Positions 35,424 to 44,609 of a DNA stretch of 64,000 nucleotides are shown one piece after another. Both the position numbers and the translations under genes were made by a program. Origin of the DNA: Mycolicibacterium flavescens (GTDB taxonomy: Bacteria; Actinomycetota; Actinomycetes; Mycobacteriales; Mycobacteriaceae); the NCBI RefSeq assembly GCF_001722335.1, contig NZ_MIHA01000013.1:115117-179116 (forward strand), in the 5' to 3' direction. The stretch's first letter is position 1; each line of letters opens with the position of its first letter. The notes under the pieces are model-generated. The model had not been told where the DNA came from and did no database searches. It was given only the letters and a program-made list of their open reading frames with translations.

Positions 35424-35471
35424 GTGAGATTCACCGGGAATTTGGTGAGCTAACTGTCCAACGACTACCTT
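35424..35471 (+). promoter_or_regulatory. hemA upstream region with TCACC/GGTGA repeats
   Basis: GTGA (35424-35427) is followed by TCACC (35431-35435) and GGTGA (35444-35448), giving nested inverted repeats in an A+T-richer stretch. TACCTT (35466-35471) is a possible -10, placing transcription about 15 bases before the hemA GTG. The arrangement suggests an operator upstream of the haem operon; the regulator is unknown. Confidence 0.4.
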
Positions 35472-35492
35472 GGATGACGTGGTGATGATGCC

Positions 35493-36893
35493 GTGAGCGT
35501 GCTGCTTTTCGGGGTTTCGCACCGCAGCGCGCCGGTGTCCGTTCTCGAACAGTTGAGTACTGACGAGTCCGATCAGGCCAAGATCGTCGAGCAGGTGCTG
35601 CAGTCCTCGCTCGTCACCGAGGCCATGGTCCTGTCCACCTGCAACCGCGTCGAGGTGTACGCCGTTGTGGAGGCGTTCCACGGCGGGTTGTCGGTGATCG
35701 GGCAGGTGCTCTCCGAGCACTCCGGGATGAGCCTGCAGGACCTGACCAGATACGCCTACGTGCGCTACGCCGAGGCCGCCGTCGAGCACCTGTTCGCGGT
35801 CGCCTCCGGCCTGGACTCGGCGGTGATCGGCGAACAGCAGGTGCTCGGGCAGGTCCGCCGCGCCTACGCCGCCGCCGAGGAGAACCACGCCGTCGGCCGC
35901 ACGCTGCACGAACTGTCGCAGCGCGCGCTGTCGGTCGGCAAGCGGGTGCACACCGAGACCGGTATCGACGCCGCGGGCGCCTCGGTGGTGTCGGTGGCCC
36001 TCGACATCGCCGACAGCAAACTCGGCTCGCTGGCCGGGCGCACCGCGGTGGTGATCGGCGCCGGGTCGATGGGTTCGCTGGCCGCCAAACACCTGATCCG
36101 CGCCGGCGTCGAATGCGTCCACGTGGTCAACCGGTCGCTGCCGCGGGCCAAACGGCTGGCCGACAACATCCGCGAACTGGGCATCGAGGCCGATGCGTTC
36201 CCGTTCGACCATCTGCCGCCGCTGCTGACCGACGCCGACGTGGTGGTCAGCTGCACCGGCGCGGTGCGGCCGGTGGTCTCGCTGGCCGACGTGCACCGCG
36301 GCCTGGCCCACGGTCAGGAGCCCAAACAGCTGGTGATCTGCGACCTCGGGATGCCGCGTGACGTGGACTCCGCGGTCGCCGGGCTGCCGGGGGTCTACGT
36401 CGTCGACATGGAGCGCATCCAGCGCGAGCCGTCGGCACGGGCCGCCGCCGCCGACGCCGAGGCCGCGCGCACGATCGTCGCCGCCGAGGTCGCCAACTAC
36501 CTGGCCGGCCAGCGGATGGCCGAGGTCACCCCGACCGTGACGGCGCTGCGGCAACGCGCCGCCGACGTGGTGGAGGCCGAGCTGCTGCGGCTGGACAACC
36601 GGCTGCCGGGGCTCGACGCGGCCCACCGCGACGAGGTGGCCAAGACCGTGCGGCGGGTGGTCGACAAGCTGCTGCACGCACCCACGGTGCGGGTCAAACA
36701 GCTGGCCAGCGCGCCCGGTGGTGACAGCTACGCCGAGGCGCTGCGTGAGCTGTTCGAGCTCGACCAACAGGCCGTCGACGCCGTCGCCGGACCCGAATTA
36801 CCCCTAGTGGCCGACCGAGATGATCTGCCGTGGATCGCTGGCGGTGACGAATTCCGTTCTGCTACATCTGATTTCGATAAGGCGGCCGAGTAG
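35493..36893 (+). CDS. hemA: glutamyl-tRNA reductase
   Basis: A 466-residue enzyme that reduces glutamyl-tRNA(Glu) to glutamate-1-semialdehyde, the first committed step of C5 haem synthesis. The catalytic Cys is in [10 protein letters not shown] (about residue 50), the tRNA/glutamate motif is in [18 protein letters not shown], and NADPH binds at [15 protein letters not shown]. The C-terminal dimerisation helices follow. It leads the hemA-hemC-hemD-hemB operon, with hemC starting four bases after its stop. Confidence 0.97.
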   Translation: MSVLLFGVSHRSAPVSVLEQLSTDESDQAKIVEQVLQSSLVTEAMVLSTCNRVEVYAVVEAFHGGLSVIGQVLSEHSGMSLQDLTRYAYVRYAEAAVEHLFAVASGLDSAVIGEQQVLGQVRRAYAAAEENHAVGRTLHELSQRALSVGKRVHTETGIDAAGASVVSVALDIADSKLGSLAGRTAVVIGAGSMGSLAAKHLIRAGVECVHVVNRSLPRAKRLADNIRELGIEADAFPFDHLPPLLTDADVVVSCTGAVRPVVSLADVHRGLAHGQEPKQLVICDLGMPRDVDSAVAGLPGVYVVDMERIQREPSARAAAADAEAARTIVAAEVANYLAGQRMAEVTPTVTALRQRAADVVEAELLRLDNRLPGLDAAHRDEVAKTVRRVVDKLLHAPTVRVKQLASAPGGDSYAEALRELFELDQQAVDAVAGPELPLVADRDDLPWIAGGDEFRSATSDFDKAAE

Positions 36894-36896
36894 CGC

Positions 36897-37859
36897 TTGA
36901 CTAGCCCATCCCCCCGGCCGCAACGCTCGAGCCCGATCCGGATAGGCACTCGGGGCAGCCTTCTGGCGACGACGCAGGCCGGCACCGTCAGAGACGCGCT
37001 CATCGCCCGAGGCCATGACGCCGAACTCGTCATCATCTCCACCGAGGGCGACCGCAACCAGGGTCCGATCGCCGACATCGGCGTCGGAGTGTTCACCGCG
37101 GCCCTGCGCGAGGCCATCCTCGACGGCCGCGTCGACGCCGCGGTGCACTCTCACAAGGATTTGCCCACCGCCGACGACCCGCGCTTCACGATCCCCGCGA
37201 CACCCCCGCGTGAGGACCCGCGCGACGCCCTCGTGGCCCGCGACGGCCTGGTGCTCGGGGAGTTGCCGGCGGGATCGCTGATCGGCACGTCGAGCCCGCG
37301 GCGGGCGGCACAGCTTAGAGCACTGGGTCTCGGTTTGGAAATCCGCCCCCTACGAGGCAACCTGGATACCAGGTTGAGCAGGGTAAGTAACGGTGAACTC
37401 GACGGCATCGTGGTCGCACGTGCGGGCCTGGCCCGGATCGGACGACTGGCCGATGTCACCGAGACTCTCGAGCCGGTGCAGATGTTGCCAGCGCCGGCTC
37501 AGGGGGCGCTCGCGGTGGAGTGCCGCGGGGACGACTCCGAGCTTGCCGCGCTGCTGGCGGAGCTGGACGACGCCGACACGCGTGCCGCGGTCACCGCCGA
37601 ACGGGCCCTGCTCGGCCGACTGGAGGCGGGCTGCTCCGCACCGGTGGGCGCGATCGCCGAGGTGGTCGAGTCCATCGATGAGGACGGCAACGTCTTCGAA
37701 GAAGTGTCGCTGCGCGGCTGTGTGGCGACGCTGGACGGATCCGACGTGATCCGCGCGTCCGCTGTCGGGACTCCCGACCGGGCCCGGGAGCTGGGGCTCT
37801 CGGTGGCCGAGGAGTTGTTCGACCTCGGGGCGCGCGAGCTCATGGCGGATACCAAATGA
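36897..37859 (+). CDS. hemC: porphobilinogen deaminase (hydroxymethylbilane synthase)
   Basis: A 320-residue enzyme that links four porphobilinogens into hydroxymethylbilane. [15 protein letters not shown] opens the protein, HSHKDLP is in domain 1, and the dipyrromethane cofactor Cys is in [11 protein letters not shown]. The start is TTG 36897, four bases after the hemA stop; no better codon is nearby and the family N-terminus requires it. Confidence 0.96.
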   Translation: MTSPSPRPQRSSPIRIGTRGSLLATTQAGTVRDALIARGHDAELVIISTEGDRNQGPIADIGVGVFTAALREAILDGRVDAAVHSHKDLPTADDPRFTIPATPPREDPRDALVARDGLVLGELPAGSLIGTSSPRRAAQLRALGLGLEIRPLRGNLDTRLSRVSNGELDGIVVARAGLARIGRLADVTETLEPVQMLPAPAQGALAVECRGDDSELAALLAELDDADTRAAVTAERALLGRLEAGCSAPVGAIAEVVESIDEDGNVFEEVSLRGCVATLDGSDVIRASAVGTPDRARELGLSVAEELFDLGARELMADTK

Positions 37860-37903
37860 ACGTGCAGAGCTGCGATGAGCGCGAGCGAAGAGCAGAGAGA
37901 TGA

Positions 37904-39577
37904 GTGACTGAGATGACTGCCCAGAGTAGCGGGCGAGGCCGCAAGCCGAAGCCGGGCCGCATCACGTTCGTCGGCTCGGGTCCTGGCGACCCCGGCCTGC
38001 TGACGACGCGGGCTCGCGCGGTGCTCGCCAATGCAGCGCTGGTGTTCACCGATCCCGATGTGCCCGAAGCGGTGCTGACCCTGGTGGGTACCGAGCTGCC
38101 GCCGCCGTCGGGTCCCGAACCGGCCGAGGCGGCCGACGGTGCGGCCGACAACGACTCCGCGGGTGCGTTGCCCGGCGGGCCCGACATCCGGTCCGCGGTC
38201 GGCGATCCCGCTGAGGTCGCCAAGACGCTGACCACCGAGGCGCGCACCGGTGTCGACGTGGTGCGCCTGGTCGCCGGTGACCCGCTGTCCACGGACGCGG
38301 TGATCACCGAGGTTTCCGCGTTGGCCAAGTCGCACGTGAACTTCGAGATCATCCCCGGCCTGCCCGACGCCACCGCGGTGCCCACCTACGCGGGTCTGCC
38401 GCTGGGTTCGGCGCACACCGTCGCCGACGTCCGCTCGCCCGACGTCGACTGGGCGGCGCTGGCCGCCGCGCCCGGACCGCTGATCCTGCACGCCACCGCG
38501 AGCCATCTTCCCGACGCGGCGCGCACGCTGATCGAGTACGGGCTGACCGACACCACTCCGGTGGTCGTCACCGCGAACGGCACCACGTGTCAACAGCGTT
38601 CGGTCGAGACCACGCTGGCCGGGCTGCTCGACAAGGCGGCGCTGGACAAGCCGGCCGGCGTCGAACCGGCCGGGCCGCTGGCCGGGCCGCTGGTCGTCAC
38701 GATCGGCAAGACCGTGGCCAACCGCGCGAAGCTGAACTGGTGGGAGAGCCGCGCCCTGTACGGCTGGACCGTGCTGGTGCCGCGCACCAAGGACCAGGCC
38801 GGTGAGATGAGCGAGAAGCTCGTGGGGCACGGGGCACTGCCGATCGAGGTGCCCACCATCGCGGTCGAGCCGCCGCGCAGCCCGGCGCAGATGGAGCGCG
38901 CCGTCAAGGGTCTGGTCGACGGCCGTTTCCAGTGGGTGGTGTTCACCTCCACCAACGCGGTGCGCGCGGTGTGGGAGAAGTTCAACGAGTTCGGCCTCGA
39001 CGCCCGGGCGTTCTCGGGTGTGAAGATCGCGTGCGTGGGTCAGGCCACCGCCGACCGGGTGCGCGCGTTCGGGATCAACCCCGAGCTGGTGCCCAGCGGT
39101 GAGCAGTCCTCGCTCGGCCTGCTCGACGACTTCCCGCCCTACGACGACGTTTTCGACCCGGTGAACCGGGTGCTGCTGCCGCGCGCCGACATCGCCACCG
39201 AGACGCTGGCCGAGGGGCTGCGCGAACGCGGTTGGGAGATCGAGGATGTCACCGCGTACCGCACGGTGCGCGCGGCGCCGCCGCCCGCGCACACCCGCGA
39301 GATGATCAAGACCGGCGGGTTCGACGCGGTCTGCTTCACCTCGAGCTCGACGGTGCGCAACCTGGTGGGCATCGCCGGAAAGCCGCACGCCCGCACCATC
39401 GTCGCGTGCATCGGGCCCAAGACCGCCGAGACCGCGGCGGAGTTCGGTCTGCGCGTCGATGTGCAGCCCGAGGTCGCCGCGGTCGGTCCGCTGGTCGAAG
39501 CGCTCGCCGAGCACGCGGCCCGGTTGCGCGCCGAGGGTGCGTTGCCGCCGCCGCGTAAGAAGAGCCGCCGCCGCTGA
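37904..39577 (+). CDS. hemD: uroporphyrinogen-III methyltransferase/synthase fusion
   Basis: A 557-residue bifunctional protein. Residues about 15-260 are a SUMT/CobA-like tetrapyrrole methylase ([28 protein letters not shown]). Residues about 270-530 are uroporphyrinogen-III synthase ([31 protein letters not shown]). The methylase part lacks some typical residues of SUMT and may be degenerate, as in other actinobacterial HemD proteins. GTG 37904 is preceded by GAGAGATGA; ATG 37913 is an alternative start. Confidence 0.92.
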   Translation: MTEMTAQSSGRGRKPKPGRITFVGSGPGDPGLLTTRARAVLANAALVFTDPDVPEAVLTLVGTELPPPSGPEPAEAADGAADNDSAGALPGGPDIRSAVGDPAEVAKTLTTEARTGVDVVRLVAGDPLSTDAVITEVSALAKSHVNFEIIPGLPDATAVPTYAGLPLGSAHTVADVRSPDVDWAALAAAPGPLILHATASHLPDAARTLIEYGLTDTTPVVVTANGTTCQQRSVETTLAGLLDKAALDKPAGVEPAGPLAGPLVVTIGKTVANRAKLNWWESRALYGWTVLVPRTKDQAGEMSEKLVGHGALPIEVPTIAVEPPRSPAQMERAVKGLVDGRFQWVVFTSTNAVRAVWEKFNEFGLDARAFSGVKIACVGQATADRVRAFGINPELVPSGEQSSLGLLDDFPPYDDVFDPVNRVLLPRADIATETLAEGLRERGWEIEDVTAYRTVRAAPPPAHTREMIKTGGFDAVCFTSSSTVRNLVGIAGKPHARTIVACIGPKTAETAAEFGLRVDVQPEVAAVGPLVEALAEHAARLRAEGALPPPRKKSRRR

Positions 39578-39593
39578 CCGCGAGGAGCCGCTG

Positions 39594-40574
39594 ATGGGTT
39601 TCCCCCGGCACCGCCCGCGCCGGTTGCGCTCGACTCCGGCCATGCGTCGGCTTGTTGCCGAAACATCGCTGGAGCCAAGGCATCTCGTGCTGCCGATGTT
39701 CGTCGCCGACGGTATCGGCGAACCGCGGGAGATTTCCTCGATGCCCGGCGTCGTCCAGCACACCCGCGACTCGCTGCGCCGCGCCGCCGCCGAGGCGGTC
39801 GCGGCCGGGGTGGGCGGTCTGATGCTGTTCGGGGTGCCGCGCGACGACGACAAGGACCCCACGGGTTCGGCCGGGGTGGCCGAGGACGGCATCCTCAACG
39901 TCGCCCTGCGTGACCTGTCCGGTGACCTCGGCGCCGACACGGTGCTGATGGCCGACACCTGCCTCGACGAGTTCACCGACCACGGGCACTGCGGTGTCCT
40001 CGATGCCGCCGGCCGCGTCGACAACGACCTCACCAACAAACGGTATGTCGAACTCGCTGTTGCGCAGGCGGATTCAGGCGCACACGTGGTAGGGCCCAGC
40101 GGCATGATGGACGGGCAGGTGGCCGCCATCCGCGACGGTCTGGACGCCGCGGGACACACCGACACCGCGATCCTGGCGTACGCCGCGAAGTTCGCGTCCG
40201 GCTTCTACGGCCCGTTCCGCGAAGCGGTCGCGTCCAGCCTGCAGGGCGATCGTCGCACCTACCAACAGGATCCGGGTAACGCCCGCGAAGCGCTGCACGA
40301 GGTGGCACTCGACATCGACGAGGGCGCCGACATGGTGATGGTCAAACCCGCGATGGCCTACCTCGACGTGGTGCGTGCGGCCGCCGACATCTCGCCCGTG
40401 CCGGTCGCGGCCTACCAGGTCTCCGGCGAGTACGCGATGATCAGCGCGGCCGCCGCCAACGGGTGGATCGACCGGCGCACCGTCGCACTGGAAACGCTGA
40501 CCAGCATCAAACGCGCGGGCGCCGACATCGTGCTGACCTACTGGGCGGCCGAGGCCGCCGGATGGTTGCGGTGA
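39594..40574 (+). CDS. hemB: delta-aminolevulinic acid dehydratase
   Basis: A 326-residue enzyme condensing two aminolevulinates into porphobilinogen. Schiff-base lysines are in [15 protein letters not shown] and [10 protein letters not shown]. At the zinc-site position the sequence reads [14 protein letters not shown], with Asp replacing the middle Cys of the CxC motif of zinc-dependent enzymes, so a magnesium-type enzyme is likely. ATG 39594 follows GAGGAG. It closes the core haem operon. Confidence 0.96.
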   Translation: MGFPRHRPRRLRSTPAMRRLVAETSLEPRHLVLPMFVADGIGEPREISSMPGVVQHTRDSLRRAAAEAVAAGVGGLMLFGVPRDDDKDPTGSAGVAEDGILNVALRDLSGDLGADTVLMADTCLDEFTDHGHCGVLDAAGRVDNDLTNKRYVELAVAQADSGAHVVGPSGMMDGQVAAIRDGLDAAGHTDTAILAYAAKFASGFYGPFREAVASSLQGDRRTYQQDPGNAREALHEVALDIDEGADMVMVKPAMAYLDVVRAAADISPVPVAAYQVSGEYAMISAAAANGWIDRRTVALETLTSIKRAGADIVLTYWAAEAAGWLR

Positions 40575-41026
40575 ATCCACAGCAAGGTGGTTGGCCGGCC
40601 GTCGATCCCGGCAATGACGATCAGCCGCCGCAGCGGCCCGACGACGTCGACACCGGCTTCTGGCTGTGGGTGCTGGCGTTGCCGATGATGATCACCGGTC
40701 AACTCGTCGACCTGCTGGTCAACGACCGCACACCGCGGCTGCCCGGTCCGGTGGTGGCGTTCTCGGTGGTGTTCGTGTTGATGATCGCGGCCGTGGTGCT
40801 GACGTTCCTGATCCTGATGCGCCACGGCTACCGGTGGGCGCGCACCGTGCTCACCGGCGGCGGTGTCGCGGCGGTCGTCTACGCGGCGACCAACCTGTTC
40901 GGCGTCGAACGCCCGCCCGCGGCCGCGGTGACGTTCGCGGTGACCGCGATCATCGGGGTGGTGGCGATCGTCGGCGGCGCTTACCTGTTGCACCGCAAGG
41001 ACGCCAACGGCTACTTCACCCGGTGA
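40562..41026 (+). CDS. small membrane protein (Rv0513-like)
   Basis: About 154 residues with four hydrophobic helices ([77 protein letters not shown]). The Pro/Gln-rich N-terminus is hydrophilic. ATG 40562 overlaps hemB by 13 bases; GTG 40571, overlapping the hemB TGA by four, is equally possible. Function is unknown. Confidence 0.82.
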   Translation: MVAVNPQQGGWPAVDPGNDDQPPQRPDDVDTGFWLWVLALPMMITGQLVDLLVNDRTPRLPGPVVAFSVVFVLMIAAVVLTFLILMRHGYRWARTVLTGGGVAAVVYAATNLFGVERPPAAAVTFAVTAIIGVVAIVGGAYLLHRKDANGYFTR

Positions 41027-41045
41027 CCCGATACGCTGACCGACC

Positions 41046-41411
41046 ATGACCGCTCCCGTCCCGCGACCCGTCACCGCCGCCTTCTGGTGCTGGGTGGCCG
41101 CGGCCGTGATGCTGATGGTCGGCGGGATGATCGCGGCCTCGGTGAACCTGCCGGCGGTGTTCCGCGGCGCCGGAATCCTGACGGTCCTCGCCGGCGGGGG
41201 CCTGGCGTTTCTGGCGGGCCGGGTCCGCGGCGGCGACGCCCGCTTCCGCCGGGCCGGTGTCGCGCTCGCGCTGACGGTCGTCGCGCTGATCGCGTTGCTC
41301 TCGCTGATGGGGATTGTGCACATCGTGACGGTGCTGGCGATCTTCCCGCTGATCGCCGGGGCCGTGCTCATCACCAGGCCCAGCGCGGCCGGACAGGGGG
41401 AGCCGTCGTGA
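41046..41411 (+). CDS. small membrane protein (Rv0514-like)
   Basis: A 121-residue protein with four hydrophobic segments and no soluble domain. ATG 41046 lies eight bases after TACGCT, so it may also have its own near-leaderless promoter. The stop overlaps the next GTG (GTGA). Function is unknown. Confidence 0.82.
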   Translation: MTAPVPRPVTAAFWCWVAAAVMLMVGGMIAASVNLPAVFRGAGILTVLAGGGLAFLAGRVRGGDARFRRAGVALALTVVALIALLSLMGIVHIVTVLAIFPLIAGAVLITRPSAAGQGEPS

Positions 41412-41896
41412 CCGACAACAGTGCCTCGAAGCAGGTGCTCTTCTACGAGCAGGGCGCGAGTTGGTGGTGGATCGCCGCGGGACCGGCAGCGGGCATCGCG
41501 ATGGCGTTGATCCAGGCCTCGGCGGGGTACGGCGTGCAGTTGCTGGTGCCGGGCATCTTCTTCGTCCTGGTCACCGGGTTCCTCGCTATCCAGGTCAAGG
41601 CCGCGCGCATCCACACCTCGGTGGAGTTGACCCCGGAGTGGCTGCGCCAGGGCGCCGAGATCATCAGCACCGACGAGATCGTGCGGATCTACCCCGAGGC
41701 CAGCGGTGCCGAAGCCCCGAAATGGCAGTCGGCGCGGGCGCTCGGCGAGCTGACCGGGGTGCCGCGCGGGCGCACCGGCATCGGGCTGAAGATGACCAAC
41801 GACCGCTCCGCGCAGGCGTGGGCCCGTAAGCACCAGAAGCTGCGGGAAATCCTGACCCAGGTGGTCGAGGAACGCATCCCGCCGGAACGCGCATGA
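41408..41896 (+). CDS. two-helix membrane protein, unrecognised
   Basis: A 162-residue protein: two N-terminal membrane helices (WWIAAGPAAGIAMALIQA; QLLVPGIFFVLVTGFLAIQV) followed by a soluble domain of about 100 residues resembling a small PH-like sheet (VELTPEWLRQGAEIISTDEIVRIYPEA). It overlaps its neighbours on both sides by four bases, so it is part of a coupled set of four small membrane-protein genes. No function is known. Confidence 0.8.
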   Translation: MTDNSASKQVLFYEQGASWWWIAAGPAAGIAMALIQASAGYGVQLLVPGIFFVLVTGFLAIQVKAARIHTSVELTPEWLRQGAEIISTDEIVRIYPEASGAEAPKWQSARALGELTGVPRGRTGIGLKMTNDRSAQAWARKHQKLREILTQVVEERIPPERA

Positions 41897-42138
41897 GCGT
41901 GCGGTCGGCGGTCGAACTCGTTCTCGGTGCGGCCGCGCTTGTCGGCGCCGTGCTCTGCTTTCTGTCCGCCGACACGACGATCGTGGTGCCGCCGGTGCTC
42001 GAAGGCGAACCGCAGACCACGTCGGTGCAGTACAGCGCGCCGCTGATCGGGCTGTCGTTGCTGCTGGCAACGGTCGCCGGCGTGTTGATCGTGCTGGCGG
42101 TCGCGCGCATCCGGCGCCGGGCCCGCACCGCGAAATAG
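41893..42138 (+). CDS. two-helix small membrane protein
   Basis: An 81-residue protein with two membrane helices (VELVLGAAALVGAVLCFLSA; APLIGLSLLLATVAGVLIVLAVA) and a basic C-terminus (RIRRRARTAK), so both ends are probably cytoplasmic. ATG 41893 overlaps the upstream stop. It ends the run of small membrane-protein genes after hemB. Confidence 0.8.
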   Translation: MSVRSAVELVLGAAALVGAVLCFLSADTTIVVPPVLEGEPQTTSVQYSAPLIGLSLLLATVAGVLIVLAVARIRRRARTAK

Positions 42139-42212
42139 CAATCCTGGTCGCTCCGCGACGGCGACCACGACCGTGGCTACTCACTCGGTGAGGCCGCTCA
42201 CACCCACTTGGA

Positions 42213-42240
42213 ACAAAGTTCAGAATTTGTAACACTGTGT
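42213..42240 (+). promoter_or_regulatory. A+T-rich palindromes before the MpaB-type oxygenase gene
   Basis: ACAAA (42213-42217) and TTTGT (42226-42230) form an inverted repeat around GTTCAGAA. ACAC-T-GTGT (42232-42240) follows directly before the ATG at 42244. These sit where a TetR operator is expected, and a TetR gene is the second gene of this unit. Confidence 0.45.
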
Positions 42241-42243
42241 CGC

Positions 42244-43146
42244 ATGACCGAGTTGGTGGACAAGCCCGAAGACATCGACGCTGCCCGAGACACCGCCCCC
42301 GACGCCGCCCATGATGACGCGCTGCCGCTCGGGCCGCAGTCACTGGTCTGGCGCTACTTCGGCGACAACCGGATGTACCTGATCGGGCCGCGGCCGGCGG
42401 TGCTGCAGAACATGCTCGCGCAACTGGGCCAGGGCGTCCTGGACCACTCGGTGTTCTTCGACGACACCGCCGCGCGGGTCAAGCGATCGCTGCCGCCGAT
42501 CTTCAACACCGTCTACGGCAGCGACGACGACCACCCGGGCACCCAGGTGCGCGACTTCCACACCGAGATCAAGGGCACGATGGCCCCGGAGTACGGCGGC
42601 GGTCGCTATCACGCGCTGGACCCCGAGACCTACTTCTGGGCGCACGCGACGTTCGTCGACCAGGTGCTGTACTTCGCCGACACGTTCGTCAAGCGGCTGA
42701 CCCGCGCGGAGAAGGAGCAGATCTACCTGGAGTCCAAGACCTGGTACCGGCGCTACGGCGTCAGCGACCGGGTGATGCCGGCGACCTACGACGACTTCGA
42801 GCGGTACTGGGACAAGATGATCGACGAGATCGTCGTCGCCCACCCGACCGCCAAGTACGGCGTCGGCTACGTCACCAAGGGATTCCCCTGCCCCAAGGGT
42901 GTCCCGGCGTGGGCGTGGCGGCTGATCGCGCCGGTGTTCAACCCGGTGGCCGCGTTCCTGACCACCGGCGGGATGCCCCCGCGCACGCGTGAACTGCTGG
43001 GGCTGCCGTGGAGCGAGCGCCAGGAACGGCGCTACCAGCGGTTCGCCGCGCTGTGGCGGTCGCGACCGGTGAACTGGGTGTGGGACCGCCTGCCGATGAA
43101 GGTGCGGTACAACGGCTACGCCCAAAAGGGTTATGCCCGGGCCTGA
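42244..43146 (+). CDS. oxygenase MpaB family (DUF2236) protein
   Basis: A 300-residue protein of the DUF2236 / ER-bound oxygenase MpaB group, which includes the haem protein Lcp (rubber oxygenase). The hallmark segment [27 protein letters not shown] with conserved His residues is present. Its substrate is unknown. ATG 42244 is chosen over an in-frame codon at 42208. It overlaps the TetR gene by 14 bases, indicating one transcription unit. Confidence 0.86.
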   Translation: MTELVDKPEDIDAARDTAPDAAHDDALPLGPQSLVWRYFGDNRMYLIGPRPAVLQNMLAQLGQGVLDHSVFFDDTAARVKRSLPPIFNTVYGSDDDHPGTQVRDFHTEIKGTMAPEYGGGRYHALDPETYFWAHATFVDQVLYFADTFVKRLTRAEKEQIYLESKTWYRRYGVSDRVMPATYDDFERYWDKMIDEIVVAHPTAKYGVGYVTKGFPCPKGVPAWAWRLIAPVFNPVAAFLTTGGMPPRTRELLGLPWSERQERRYQRFAALWRSRPVNWVWDRLPMKVRYNGYAQKGYARA

Positions 43147-43729
43147 CGCGGCCACCAGCGCCATCCTCGACGCCGCAGTGATCGAGTTCGAGCGGCACGG
43201 CTTCCGCCGGGTCGCGCTCGACGACGTGGCCCGCCGCGCGGGGGTCAGCCGGACCACGATCTACCGGCGGTTTGCCAACCGCGACGAACTGGTGGCCGCG
43301 GTGACCGAGCGCGAGAACATCGCGTTGTTCGCCGACATCGCCGACGAGATCAAACGCGTTGAGCCGCAGTCCAATTACTACGTCGAGGCGTTCACGCTGT
43401 CGATCCTGAAGTTCCGCAGGCACCGGGTGCTGCACCGGATGATGGTCGACGAGCCGGCGCTGGTGCTCGAACTGGCGCACCGCCACTACGACGCCGCGAT
43501 CGCCCGCATGGCCGAGGCGCTGCGGATCATCTTCCCCGCCGGTTTCGCCGAACGCATCGGCGCCCAGGCCGTCGACGAACTGGCCGACACCATCCTGCGC
43601 TACGCGGTGATGGTGCTGCTGCTGCCGAGCGCGCAGCCGCTGGAGACCGCCGACGACATCCGGGCGTTCGCCTACCAGCATTTCCTGCCGAGCCTGCCCG
43701 CCGCGCTGCGCACGGTCCCGGCCCGTTAG
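43133..43729 (+). CDS. TetR-family regulator
   Basis: A 198-residue TetR repressor with the helix-turn-helix at about residues 28-50 ([20 protein letters not shown]). Its ATG is inside the last codons of the MpaB-type gene, so it is probably a local repressor of that oxygenase. The ligand is unknown. Confidence 0.9.
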   Translation: MPGPDAATSAILDAAVIEFERHGFRRVALDDVARRAGVSRTTIYRRFANRDELVAAVTERENIALFADIADEIKRVEPQSNYYVEAFTLSILKFRRHRVLHRMMVDEPALVLELAHRHYDAAIARMAEALRIIFPAGFAERIGAQAVDELADTILRYAVMVLLLPSAQPLETADDIRAFAYQHFLPSLPAALRTVPAR

Positions 43730-43735
43730 TCCGTA

Positions 43736-43748
43736 TTGCGTTTCGCAA
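43736..43748 (+). promoter_or_regulatory. TTGCG-TTT-CGCAA inverted repeat
   Basis: A perfect five-base-arm palindrome with a three-base centre in the short gap after the TetR gene and before the small acidic-protein gene. It could be an operator for the gene at 43775. Confidence 0.35.
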
Positions 43749-43774
43749 ATCGGCTCATCGGGCAGTCGTGTCCC

Positions 43775-44050
43775 ATGAGCAGCGAAGAACAGGGCGCCGA
43801 GCCCCGCACCGACGAACACCACAACGTCCTCGACGAGCAGGAAGAGCGTCCGACGACGGACAAACCCGAGGTCACCGACGAACACCGGGAAAAGGCCAAG
43901 GAGATGCACAAGCCCTACGAGGAGGACCGGCCGACGACCAAGATGCCGGGCACCGGAGGCGCGGTGGCCGGTACCGCGGTCAACGACTGGATCGACGACG
44001 ACGGCAACCCCAAATTCAGCGAGGGCGAGAAGGACACCAAGCAGGGCTGA
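43775..44050 (+). CDS. small hydrophilic, probably disordered protein
   Basis: A 91-residue protein dominated by Glu, Asp, Lys and Thr, with no hydrophobic core; the middle contains GTGGAVAGTAVNDWIDDDGNP. Composition suggests a stress-type disordered protein. ATG 43775 is preceded by an A+T-richer segment. No family is recognised with confidence. Confidence 0.72.
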   Translation: MSSEEQGAEPRTDEHHNVLDEQEERPTTDKPEVTDEHREKAKEMHKPYEEDRPTTKMPGTGGAVAGTAVNDWIDDDGNPKFSEGEKDTKQG

Positions 44051-44067
44051 GCGCGCGCCCCGCCACC

Positions 44068-44073
44068 TAGGCT
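44068..44073 (+). promoter_or_regulatory. leaderless -10 for the flavin-binding protein gene
   Basis: TAGGCT lies seven bases before GTG 44081, fitting transcription that starts at the start codon. Confidence 0.55.
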
Positions 44074-44080
44074 GGGTCGC

Positions 44081-44566
44081 GTGAGCACACTCGAGCAGAT
44101 CGCGCCGGTTTTCGTCGAGATGGCCCACTCGATCGTGTGGGCCTCGGTGGCCACGGTCGACGCCAACAGCCGCCCGCGCACCCGCATCCTGCATCCGATC
44201 TGGGAATGGGACGGCACCGACCTGTTCGGCTGGATCGCCACGGTGCCGAGCCCGGTCAAGAAGCGCCACCTGGCGGTGCACCCCGAGGTGTCGGTCAGCT
44301 ACTGGGCGCCCAGCCACGACACCTGCAGCGCCGAGTGCCTGGTCGAGTGGTACGTCGACGACGAGACCAGGACCGCGGTCTGGGACAAGTTCGCCAACGG
44401 GCCCGCCCCGGTGGGCTACGACCCGCGGATCATCCCGGCGTGGAGCGGTGGGCCGACGTCCGACGAGTTCGCGGCGCTGCGGCTGAGCCCCTACCGCCTC
44501 CGGGTCATGCCCGCCGCCGTGATGACGAAAGGCGAAGGCGTCCCGCTGTCCTGGACTTCGTTGTGA
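44081..44566 (+). CDS. pyridoxamine 5'-phosphate oxidase-like (split-barrel flavin-binding) protein
   Basis: A 161-residue split-barrel protein. SIVWASVATVDANSRPRTRILHPIW is the typical FMN/F420-binding strand pair, and KKRHLAVHPEVSVSYW follows. In mycobacteria this superfamily includes FMN, F420 and haem binders, so cofactor and substrate are open. It is 55 bases upstream of the P450 gene on the same strand. Confidence 0.85.
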   Translation: MSTLEQIAPVFVEMAHSIVWASVATVDANSRPRTRILHPIWEWDGTDLFGWIATVPSPVKKRHLAVHPEVSVSYWAPSHDTCSAECLVEWYVDDETRTAVWDKFANGPAPVGYDPRIIPAWSGGPTSDEFAALRLSPYRLRVMPAAVMTKGEGVPLSWTSL

Positions 44567-44609
44567 AATGTCTGCGTCGTGAATGTCCCGCACAGCCGCT
44601 GCCTAGGCG

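Noticed and set aside
37499-40165. 888-codon open frame on the minus strand across hemC-hemD-hemB
   Set aside because: It is the antisense of three clearly recognised haem genes; long open antisense frames are expected in G+C-rich DNA and the translation is low-complexity Arg/Gly/Pro.
40538-42343. 601-codon minus-strand frame opposite the small membrane-protein genes
   Set aside because: Antisense shadow of coupled plus-strand genes with overlapping start and stop codons; no domain is recognisable.
42938-44593. 551-codon minus-strand frame
   Set aside because: Opposite the TetR, acidic-protein and flavin-binding genes, with low-complexity translation.
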